A DNA stretch of 64,000 nucleotides from NCBI GenBank assembly GCA_910578515.1, contig CAJTQR010000002.1, forward strand, positions 372,001 through 436,000, in the 5' to 3' direction. The first letter of the stretch is position 1. Every line of letters begins with the position of its first letter. The notes beneath the pieces are model-generated. The model saw only the letters and a list, made by a program, of their open reading frames with translations, ran no database searches and was not told where the DNA came from. The position numbers and the translations under genes are program-made. This DNA comes from an uncultured Duncaniella sp. Its GTDB lineage: Bacteria; Bacteroidota; Bacteroidia; Bacteroidales; Muribaculaceae. This document shows positions 23,106-30,175 of the stretch, one piece after another.

Positions 23106-25715
23106 TCAGAATTTCAGAGTGTAGCTGAATGATGGAATTATAGGGAAGAGAGCGGTTGATTTTGCAGTAAATGAACCGTCGGGACGTTGCTCAATCTTAG
23201 CGAAAAACGGATTCATGCGGCAATAGGCATTGTATATGCTTATGTTCCAGATACGTTCATATCCTTTACGTGTGATGCTGCGGAAGTTAATCCCGGCATC
23301 AAGACGATGGTAATCAGGAAGAGAGATATTGTTGGGCTGTTGATATATCCATTGAGGGGCGGAACTATCCGGTATGCCGGGAATGATTGGAGCTATGACG
23401 AGATGCTCGGGCACAGTCATGCGGTTTCCGCTACGGTAATTCCATGCGAAGTAAGCATCTATGCCTGATGAGATTTTAAGTGAGAGGTTGATGTTGAACT
23501 TATGGCGGTTGTCAAATTTATCAGGGTACCATCCGGGGTAAAAATCGGGGAATTTCTTCCTTACCCATGCGAGCGAGTAGGAGGCAGTCATTTCCCACCG
23601 TCCGGTGCCATAGGCAGCCTCTGTCTCCATTCCGTAGGCTTTGCCTCTGCCCTTACGTACACGTGATTCCCAATCTTCGTAGGCGGGAGTCTGCGAGCTG
23701 CCTCCATCATATTCAATCAGATTGCGGGATGATTTGTAATAACCTTCAAGATTGAACCGGATGCCGTGAGGGAGGAGGAGATAGACACCTGCGGCATATT
23801 GCCGGGAGCGGGCAGGGGAGATGGGATAAGAGGAGGGGACCCAATAATCCATGGGAAGATTGAGATAGGAGTTGGTAAGCTGGTGCATGAACTGACTCAT
23901 CTCGGTGTAGGATGCTTTCATGGTAATGCCTCGTGCCAGTTGATAGCGCAGGGCTACTCTTGGTTCCACCGAATGATAGGTTTTTTTCGGCACATGGGAA
24001 AGAGAGTAATGTATGCCGAGATTCAGTCTGAGCCGATTGGTCAAGGCTATGTCGTCTTCCGCGTAAATTGACAGTTCCTGTCCTCGATATGATTGGAAAC
24101 CGCTTTGTGTAATGGTATCCTGCGAGAGATGATTGCCAGCGAAATTTCTTGAAAAATAACTTTGCGGACGGAAATAATGATATAGGAAATTTATGCCTCC
24201 ACGGATATGGTGGCGGTTGTCGGGACGGTAGTCGGCTTCGAAACGGGTGCCGAGATTGTCGATGGTCGCCCATGTGTTGGTCTCGTTGTGGGAGATTGCC
24301 GACAAGGTTGAGTCACCTGAGATTGTATTCTCTTCGAAATATCGCTGACTGGAACGGTTACGGGTGTATATTCCTGTGAGCACAGTGTGGAGATTGGAGG
24401 TGATGATGTATTTCCAGTTTATGGCGGTGGTGAAATTGCCCCACTGCAGATTGAGCTTGCTGTACTCATTGTTTTTTTCACTATCGGGCAAATCATCGGA
24501 ATCCTTGTCATAAGAACGGAACTCATCGTCGCCCCAGAAAATACTTATGTCGGCACGGCTACGGTCGGAGAACAGGTGAGTCACTTTGGCGTTAAGGTCA
24601 TGGAAAGCATAGCGGATGTTCACCTCATCGTCGGCCCAGCTGTTGCGGATATCGAAAAGAGGCATTGTGAGTAGGTCGAGCCATGAGCGGCGTATGGCAA
24701 AATTGTAAGATGTGCGCCCTTTTCTGATGGGTCCTTCGAGTTGCAGACGGCAGTCGAGCAGCCCGAGGCTGAAACTGCCATGATGTTCCATCATGTTTCC
24801 CTCCTTGGTGCGTACATCCACCACCGATGACAAACGACCGCCATATCGGGCCGGAAAACCGCTCTTGTAGAAGTCGATGTTTTTGATTACATCAGTATTG
24901 AATGCAGAGAAGATTCCCCCGAAATGGTTCACCTGATAGAGAGGGGTGCCATCGAGCATGAAAAGATTCTCGTCGTTGGCGCCTCCATGCACGTAGAGTC
25001 CGGATATAAGTTCGGTGCCGGCTCCTACGCCGGGAAGATTCTGAAGAGTCTTCACAACATCAGGTGAGCTGAAAAGAGCAAACTCTTTCTGTAAATCTCT
25101 GTCGGTTATGGTGACTTTGCCGGTCTGCGTGGTCGATAGCGGGGAGTTGAGGTCGGCGGTTACAATTACCTCGGCAAGTTCCTCGCCCGAGGGGAGGGTG
25201 ACGTTGCGCGTCACGTTGCGCACCAGAGCGATATGCTCTATAGTCTCTTTGCAACCAATAAATGAAAAGCGCACCGAGTGGCGTCCCTCGGGAAGGGTGA
25301 GCGAGTAGAAACCATGTTCATTGGTAAGTGTGCCAGAACCGGTAGTGAGGTCAATGACTGTGGCGTTGATTACTGTCTCGCCATCTTCAAGGGTCACATA
25401 GCCGCTCAATGTGAAATTTCTGAGTGGAAGTATCACCACATATTTGCCATTAACCTCCCATCGGAAGCCGGAGTGCCGGAACAGTTCTTGCAAAGATGCT
25501 TCAAGGCTCAAACCTTCGGTGGTTTTGCCGGTGTAGGGTATATCAAGATGTAATGAGGAATCATATACGAATTTTACATCATATATATCACGGATTTGTT
25601 CCATGCGGGAGCGCAATGTCAATTCCGCGGGCCGAGTGTCTGCATGGGCGGAAGATGTAGGGAGCGGAACGGAAAAGAGCAGGGAGAGAAACAGGTGAAT
25701 CACCAGTGGTATCAT
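23106..25715 (-). CDS. TonB-dependent receptor/transducer with STN and carboxypeptidase-like domains
   Basis: 869 residues. After the signal peptide comes an STN domain at about 30-97 (MEQIRDIYDVKFVYDSS). A CarboxypepD_reg-like domain follows at about 102-180 (LSGYVTLEDGETVINATVID), and the plug begins at about 183 (LAEVIVTADLNSPLS, then LYVHGGANDENLFMLDGTPLYQ). The barrel ends in SFSYTLKF. It is a clear paralogue of the receptor at 13354-15765: HGG-(N/A)-(A/N)-DENL-(Y/F)-MLD, YQVNHF and SAFN are shared at the same place. It should import an unknown ligand and signal to the FecR-type anti-sigma factor whose gene overlaps its start by 4 bp. Confidence 0.9.
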   Translation of the reverse strand: MIPLVIHLFLSLLFSVPLPTSSAHADTRPAELTLRSRMEQIRDIYDVKFVYDSSLHLDIPYTGKTTEGLSLEASLQELFRHSGFRWEVNGKYVVILPLRNFTLSGYVTLEDGETVINATVIDLTTGSGTLTNEHGFYSLTLPEGRHSVRFSFIGCKETIEHIALVRNVTRNVTLPSGEELAEVIVTADLNSPLSTTQTGKVTITDRDLQKEFALFSSPDVVKTLQNLPGVGAGTELISGLYVHGGANDENLFMLDGTPLYQVNHFGGIFSAFNTDVIKNIDFYKSGFPARYGGRLSSVVDVRTKEGNMMEHHGSFSLGLLDCRLQLEGPIRKGRTSYNFAIRRSWLDLLTMPLFDIRNSWADDEVNIRYAFHDLNAKVTHLFSDRSRADISIFWGDDEFRSYDKDSDDLPDSEKNNEYSKLNLQWGNFTTAINWKYIITSNLHTVLTGIYTRNRSSQRYFEENTISGDSTLSAISHNETNTWATIDNLGTRFEADYRPDNRHHIRGGINFLYHYFRPQSYFSRNFAGNHLSQDTITQSGFQSYRGQELSIYAEDDIALTNRLRLNLGIHYSLSHVPKKTYHSVEPRVALRYQLARGITMKASYTEMSQFMHQLTNSYLNLPMDYWVPSSYPISPARSRQYAAGVYLLLPHGIRFNLEGYYKSSRNLIEYDGGSSQTPAYEDWESRVRKGRGKAYGMETEAAYGTGRWEMTASYSLAWVRKKFPDFYPGWYPDKFDNRHKFNINLSLKISSGIDAYFAWNYRSGNRMTVPEHLVIAPIIPGIPDSSAPQWIYQQPNNISLPDYHRLDAGINFRSITRKGYERIWNISIYNAYCRMNPFFAKIEQRPDGSFTAKSTALFPIIPSFSYTLKF

Positions 25716-26518
25716 GACTCATCCTCCTTGCGAATCTTCACGTCAAGCGATTTCTCGATAATCATGATGATTTCATCAAGATTGTCTGTGTCAAACTCGG
25801 CGGTAAGCATCTTGTCGGAATCGGGAGAGGTGAGGACTACATGGAAATGTTCGGAAAGAGCTTTCAGAACCAGAGAAAGCGGAGTGTGGTCAAATATGAA
25901 CCTGTGAGTGGGACGACCATCACCTGCAGAGTGTTCGACCATGTGCGGAATGGAATCGCCCGTGAGTAGATAGGCCTGCATTCCTTTGGTTAGTGTCACA
26001 CCCGTATCAGCTCCCTTAGCCGAGAATAGTACTCTGCCCGAGGTGACTGTCACGTCAATGGAATCAGGATGGCTGTCGTCGACTGTAAAACGTGTACCGA
26101 GCACTCTTACATAAGCGTTTGAGGTATTGGCTGTGAATGGCGCATCAGGATTGGACCGAACTTCAAACATCACTTTACCGGTCATATCCACATTGCGCTC
26201 ACCGTTGCCAAACTGCTCAGGCTGATAAGTGAGGGATGAGTGAGGATAGATGGTCACCAGAGAACTGTCGGGAAGTGTGTATGTAGCTGTGTCACTGTAA
26301 GCGGTGAGGCGTACAGTGTCATGCGATTCTCTCATGAGGAAGTAGCCGGCAATGAAGCATACCGCCACCATAGCCGCTATCCCAATGGCATATCTGCGCC
26401 AAGGATTGAGCCTTACACGATGAGTCGATTTGTAAGCGTTGATTGCCTTGCGTGTGTCAAACGCCTCGGGGGTGTAGAAATTGACCACGAATTTGAGATA
26501 TTTTGTTTCTTTTTCCAT
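25712..26518 (-). CDS. FecR family anti-sigma factor with DUF4974
   Basis: 268 residues from the ATG at 26518; an in-frame extension to 26611 overlaps the sigma gene and is unlikely. A short cytoplasmic N-terminus and one transmembrane segment (about 43-63, YAIGIAAMVAVCFIAGYFL) come first. The FecR domain at about 75-170 includes YTLPDSSLVTIYPHSSLTY, VLGTRFTVDDS and VTSGRVLF. A C-terminal DUF4974 follows at about 200-268. It holds the sigma factor encoded at 26574-27092 at the inner membrane until the STN domain of the next receptor signals. Order and overlap with the TBDT support this. Complete, unlike its counterpart at 12902-13357. Confidence 0.92.
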   Translation of the reverse strand: MEKETKYLKFVVNFYTPEAFDTRKAINAYKSTHRVRLNPWRRYAIGIAAMVAVCFIAGYFLMRESHDTVRLTAYSDTATYTLPDSSLVTIYPHSSLTYQPEQFGNGERNVDMTGKVMFEVRSNPDAPFTANTSNAYVRVLGTRFTVDDSHPDSIDVTVTSGRVLFSAKGADTGVTLTKGMQAYLLTGDSIPHMVEHSAGDGRPTHRFIFDHTPLSLVLKALSEHFHVVLTSPDSDKMLTAEFDTDNLDEIIMIIEKSLDVKIRKEDES

Positions 26519-26573
26519 GATTATATTATAAGACCGGAAAAAATCAAATACTACTATGCGATTTTGAAAAAAA

Positions 26574-27092
26574 TTATCCGAAGAAGAACAGATATATACG
26601 GTGACACCCATTTTTGAGTGCTTTTAAGGCTTTGCTCACCTGATTTTTTACCGTATTGACCGATATGCCGAGCTCTTCGGCTATTTCCTCATATTTCAAT
26701 CCGTCTCTTTTGCTAAGCAGGAATACTTCGCGGCATTTTTCGGGAAGAGAGTCAATGGCGGTCCACATTCGAGCTTCGATGAACGAGGCTTCCTCATAGT
26801 CCGACTCATCAATCATGTCCTCGAACTCATCCGAACTGCGTGAGGAGTCTATACCGCTCATCTCTTTAATGGTGTCGAGACTGCGGTTTCTCACCATCAT
26901 GAACAGGTAGGATTTGACGTTCGATACACGGTGTCCTGTGCCGGTGCGTTCAAGGAAATCGGTGATGCAATCCTGCACCACATCTTCAGCATTTTCAACG
27001 GAGCGAAGATAATGCAGAGCATATAGACATAGCGGACGATAGTACGTCCGGAATATCTCGTCTACGTTTATGTTTTGTTCGTTAAGTGACAT
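26574..27092 (-). CDS. ECF RNA polymerase sigma-70 factor (second set)
   Basis: 172 residues. Region 2: VDEIFRTYYRPLCLYALHYL and NAEDVVQDCITDFLER. Region 4: LPEKCREVFLLSKRDGLKYEEIAEELGISVNTVKNQVSKAL. A very acidic linker (SSDEFEDMIDESDYEEAS) separates them. It leads the minus-strand operon with fecR-like, TBDT and DUF4249 genes. Its region 4 helix resembles that of the sigma factor at 12243, so promoter cross-talk is possible. Confidence 0.93.
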   Translation of the reverse strand: MSLNEQNINVDEIFRTYYRPLCLYALHYLRSVENAEDVVQDCITDFLERTGTGHRVSNVKSYLFMMVRNRSLDTIKEMSGIDSSRSSDEFEDMIDESDYEEASFIEARMWTAIDSLPEKCREVFLLSKRDGLKYEEIAEELGISVNTVKNQVSKALKALKNGCHRIYLFFFG

Positions 27093-27142
27093 CAGCCCAT
27101 GGATGTTTTTGGGGTTGTTACTATATTGCCGTGATTATTTCG

Positions 27143-27150
27143 CAAAATTA
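27143..27150 (-). promoter_or_regulatory. -7 promoter element of the second ECF sigma operon
   Basis: Minus-strand TAATTTTG, 51 bp before the ATG at 27092. The -33 element is not obvious. Confidence 0.5.
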
Positions 27151-27301
27151 CAAAACATTAGTCATGTAGTATAACAATCCAGGTCAGTTCTTTGAAAATA
27201 TATTCATGTGCAGTCATTATCGATTGTCTTTATAATTATTCGTGATATCCAATTGTTGGTGAAAAACAGGGTGTTTTAATCAACTAAATATATCATGAAA
27301 A

Positions 27302-27332
27302 TTGTATAATTGGGGGATAATGACTAAATTTG
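27302..27332 (+). promoter_or_regulatory. Promoter of GLPGLI copy 3
   Basis: TTG at 27302-27304, 20-bp spacer, TAAATTTG at 27325-27332. Predicted start near 27339, so the leader is about 140 nt, unusually long for this window. Confidence 0.55.
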
Positions 27333-27478
27333 CAGTCAATGAAGACTTAATAAATTAGATACATCGAGGTAATAGCCTAACGTCTAAAAACAAGCGCTAA
27401 GGGACAAGACCGATAGACAGGGATTGGGACTCGGTGCGGATAATAAGAAATAATAACCAATAATTGAAATAAGTAATC

Positions 27479-28363
27479 ATGATTATTAATCAGATGGGAA
27501 GATTTTTAGTTTTTTGCTTTACATTGATGTCGGCCGGCATGAGTGTGCTGGGTGCAGATGAGACGCCTCAATCGGTGATGCGGGCCAGCTATATGTATAC
27601 AGCTATGGATACCAAGAGGACAGGAGAGGAGACTGTGGTGGAGGATGTGTTTATCCTTCAGATAGCACCACGCGAGTCGCATTATTTCAGTAATAAAACA
27701 TATGAATATGAGTGTCTCATGGCTACCGATGAGGGGAAGGCGCTGCGCAAAGCATTGATTAAAGAAGCAACAACCAGAACTGCCGATAGAATACATGTTG
27801 ACTTGACTAAAGTAGCAGACAGAATGCCGAAAAGTGGAGAGAGGACGAGAGTGTACAAGTATCATGATAAGGGGGAAATGGAAGTATTCAATAGGCTCAA
27901 TGGCGACGATATTGTCTACACTGTTCCAATGGAGGAACTGGAATGGGAACTTGAGGATTCGGTAAAGATGGTGTTAGGGTACGAATGTCAGAAGGCAGTG
28001 GCTGATTATCATGGACGTCGCTGGAATGCGTGGTTTGCAAAGGATATTCCCGTGCAGGAAGGTCCATGGCAGCTGTGTGGATTGCCGGGACTAATCATGG
28101 AGGCAGTAAGCGAAGGAGGGGAGTTCAGGTTTGAAATCAACGGATTGGAGCAGCAAACTGAACCGATGGTTGTTTTCCATTTGGATGAGGATAACCTCTA
28201 CCGTTACAAACGCAAGGTGTATCTGCGTGAGGTATGGAAGTATAAGGAGGACCCCGGATTGTTGAGCAGGAGTATGGGTGGGATGCTAAGAGACAAGAAC
28301 GGGAAACCGGTAGGTAAGATTAAGCTTTACCATGACCTTATAGAGACCGATTACCGTGAGTAA
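27479..28363 (+). CDS. GLPGLI family protein (copy 3), monocistronic
   Basis: 294 residues. The start is the ATG at 27479 or the one at 27494; both precede a signal peptide ending SVLGAD. Conserved block: WELEDSVKMVLGYECQKAV, YHGRRWNAWFAKDIPVQEGPW and LCGLPGLIMEA; tail LYHDLIETDYRE. It is closer to copy 1 than to copy 2, sharing VQEGPWQLCGLPGLIMEA and NGKPVGKIKL. It stands alone with its own promoter, divergent from the second ECF sigma operon, and ends before a strong terminator. Function unknown. Confidence 0.87.
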   Translation: MIINQMGRFLVFCFTLMSAGMSVLGADETPQSVMRASYMYTAMDTKRTGEETVVEDVFILQIAPRESHYFSNKTYEYECLMATDEGKALRKALIKEATTRTADRIHVDLTKVADRMPKSGERTRVYKYHDKGEMEVFNRLNGDDIVYTVPMEELEWELEDSVKMVLGYECQKAVADYHGRRWNAWFAKDIPVQEGPWQLCGLPGLIMEAVSEGGEFRFEINGLEQQTEPMVVFHLDEDNLYRYKRKVYLREVWKYKEDPGLLSRSMGGMLRDKNGKPVGKIKLYHDLIETDYRE

Positions 28364-28422
28364 GCTTTACCGTGAGTAAGCGGTAGTGGATGTCGCCACG
28401 CTTAATGTTGACGAATGATAAA

Positions 28423-28462
28423 AACCGGACCTGTTGAAAACTCTATTTCGACAGGTCCGGTT
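28423..28462. terminator. Strong bidirectional terminator between GLPGLI copy 3 and the hmu operon
   Basis: A 17-bp stem with one G-U pair: AACCGGACCTGTTGAAA (28423-28439) against TTTCGACAGGTCCGGTT (28446-28462), loop ACTCTA. The genes on both sides converge on it. Confidence 0.78.
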
Positions 28463-28548
28463 CATCTGATTAGTATAATGAGCATATAGCTCCACGATTA
28501 GTGTTGCGTGTGTTTTCCTATCACACTTATTTGCTATGTATGCGACAG

Positions 28549-28875
28549 TTATTCCGGAACGTAGATGATGTCACCGTTCTCAAGCTCGTAAGCTGTGCCA
28601 ACGCGCTTGCCTTTATTGCCTGATGAATCCTTGTCGTCAGATGGGGTGTAACGGTTGATTTTCTCACCCTCCTTGGTGATGATTTCCATATTTTCCTTGC
28701 CGGGATTCTTTACCATAGTGAAATCCTCTTGCGAGAACATCTCGGTCATGTTGAAGCGGCTCACGAGAGCCACCATAAGAGCCACGGCAAATACCATTGC
28801 GACGTCAAACAAATTGCTGACCACGCTCATAGGGTCGCTATCCTCGCGGCGGTCTAAAAGTCGGCGTCTTCTCAT
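28549..28875 (-). CDS. hmuV: DUF2149 protein, HmuV
   Basis: 108 residues. A basic N-terminus (MRRRRLLDRREDSDPM) is followed by one transmembrane helix (about 18-38, VSNLFDVAMVFAVALMVALVS) and a periplasmic tail with GTAYELENGDIIYVPE. This is the DUF2149 architecture, found next to MotA/TolQ/ExbB genes and CobN-like genes. The short-helix-plus-periplasmic-domain plan recalls ExbD/TolR, the partner of ExbB/TolQ in proton-driven complexes. It is the last gene of the hmu operon and overlaps hmuU by 4 bp. Its position corresponds to hmuV of the Porphyromonas gingivalis hmuYRSTUV locus; its biochemical role is not established. Confidence 0.85.
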   Translation of the reverse strand: MRRRRLLDRREDSDPMSVVSNLFDVAMVFAVALMVALVSRFNMTEMFSQEDFTMVKNPGKENMEIITKEGEKINRYTPSDDKDSSGNKGKRVGTAYELENGDIIYVPE

Positions 28876-29477
28876 TGCTTACGGGTGTTAGATTGTTTGA
28901 CCACATCGGCAAGATATTCCAGCATGGTGATATTTTTCACCGCCCAACGTTCCTTGACTTGCTGGGTAAGGAAACCGATGGCACTTACCACAAGACCAAC
29001 AACTGTGGTGGCAAACGCCACCTGCATATTGTAAGCCATTGAAGCGATATCGCCGGTAGCGAGACCCACGAGAGCCGGACCCATAGGGATAAGTGTACCC
29101 ATCAGACCGAGGATAGGACCCATCTTGGTCAGCACTTTCGAGGTGGAAAGTTCTTTGTCGGCCTCAATCTCATATTCTGAAAGCAGGAGGTCGATTTTGG
29201 GTTCATTGTCGCGGTTGGCAATGATTTTTTTTGCGTAGGCAGTCACGATAGAGTCAGTCTTCTCGGGAAGTGAAGCGTTGAACTCCTCCACCGATGCCGG
29301 AGTCAGTTTTTCGATGCGGGAGTAGAAAGATGCAGAGTGTTTCTTAACCTGCATGTATTGACCGAAGAAAGCTCCGATAAGGATGATGGCGCGGATAAAG
29401 AAAAAGATGAGGAGTACGATTACCGGAACTAACAAACCGGTGGAAATCCAATAGAGAATGTTAGAGATTACGTTCAT
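28872..29477 (-). CDS. hmuU: MotA/TolQ/ExbB proton channel family protein, HmuU
   Basis: 201 residues with three transmembrane segments: about 10-38 (STGLLVPVIVLLIFFFIRAI), 110-140 (LTKMGPILGLMGTLIPMGPALVGL) and 150-175 (MQVAFATTVVGLVVSAIGFLTQQ). The family signature G-P-x-L-G-L-M-G-T-L-I-P-M-G-P is intact. Such proteins form the stator/channel of proton-driven motors (ExbB, TolQ, MotA). Here it is encoded with the ExbD-like DUF2149 protein and with HmuT and HmuS, with 4-bp overlaps on both sides. It plausibly energises HmuS or haem handling rather than TonB, but that is inference. Confidence 0.9.
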   Translation of the reverse strand: MNVISNILYWISTGLLVPVIVLLIFFFIRAIILIGAFFGQYMQVKKHSASFYSRIEKLTPASVEEFNASLPEKTDSIVTAYAKKIIANRDNEPKIDLLLSEYEIEADKELSTSKVLTKMGPILGLMGTLIPMGPALVGLATGDIASMAYNMQVAFATTVVGLVVSAIGFLTQQVKERWAVKNITMLEYLADVVKQSNTRKQ

Positions 29478-30175
29478 TTTATATGGGATATAAGTTTTGA
29501 TGTTTTACGTTTATTGATGAGTAGACCGGCTATAGTGCCGATTGACAGAATGGCAAGAATACCGAGAAGCGCATCCCATTCCACAGAGTTTGTACCCTTC
29601 ACGGCAGTGCGTCCGTTGACGGTGGCAATCACCCCGAGGATGGCGGTGAGCGCGTTAATCATGAACATGAGCTCAAGGCGAAGGTCGTTCTCCGGGAGGA
29701 GCCATTTAATACCAAATATAATGGCGGGAGCTAAAATCATCACAGCTGCGGCAGTGCACCATGCCAATGTGGCGAAATCAGTGCCCGGAAATGAGAAAAT
29801 TATTTCCACAAGCAGGGCGAAGAGCGTGGGGAAAATCAGCAGCCCCGGAAACCATAGGGTCACAGTGTAAATTACAGAGTCTACTCTTGTGAACCGTTCG
29901 TTGGCGAGCTTTTTTGCCATCATCACACAGAATGCAACCTGGAAGAATACATCCACGGTGAGGAGCACCGACGTGTCGAGCATCAGTTCCGGGCGGTTGA
30001 GCCAATCGGAAATCTGGGTCTTTGACTGTGTTGTTGCCTCCTCCCACATTAGCCCGACGAAGAGAGCTGCAACCGCGCAGGTGAGCAGTTTTCCCAGGAG
30101 ATTGTGGTATGTAAGCTTCAATACGAAATTGAAGCCTACCAACAGCATGATTATTACGATAACTATTTCCATCAC
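29474..30175 (-). CDS. hmuT: Polytopic membrane protein HmuT
   Basis: 233 residues with about seven hydrophobic segments: MMEIVIVIIMLLVGFNFVL, LLTCAVAALFVGLMW, VLLTVDVFFQVAFCVMM, YTVTLWFPGLLIFPTLFALLVEII, WCTAAAVMILAPAIIFGI, ELMFMINALTAILGVIATV and ILAILSIGTIAGLLI. No enzymatic motif is visible. It overlaps hmuS and hmuU by 4 bp each, so the three are made in fixed proportion. Position and topology match hmuT of the hmu operon, a gene without a defined function; it could be the membrane scaffold of a HmuS-HmuU-HmuV complex. Confidence 0.8.
   Translation of the reverse strand: MMEIVIVIIMLLVGFNFVLKLTYHNLLGKLLTCAVAALFVGLMWEEATTQSKTQISDWLNRPELMLDTSVLLTVDVFFQVAFCVMMAKKLANERFTRVDSVIYTVTLWFPGLLIFPTLFALLVEIIFSFPGTDFATLAWCTAAAVMILAPAIIFGIKWLLPENDLRLELMFMINALTAILGVIATVNGRTAVKGTNSVEWDALLGILAILSIGTIAGLLINKRKTSKLISHIK

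Larger units (their letters stand above)
27093..27478. other. Divergent intergenic region between sigma factor and GLPGLI copy 3
   Basis: 386 bp. It holds the sigma-gene -7 box (27143-27150, minus) and a plus promoter (27302-27332). The predicted leader of about 140 nt before GLPGLI copy 3 is purine-rich near 27410-27440. I see no reading frame or convincing hairpin in it. Confidence 0.6.
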
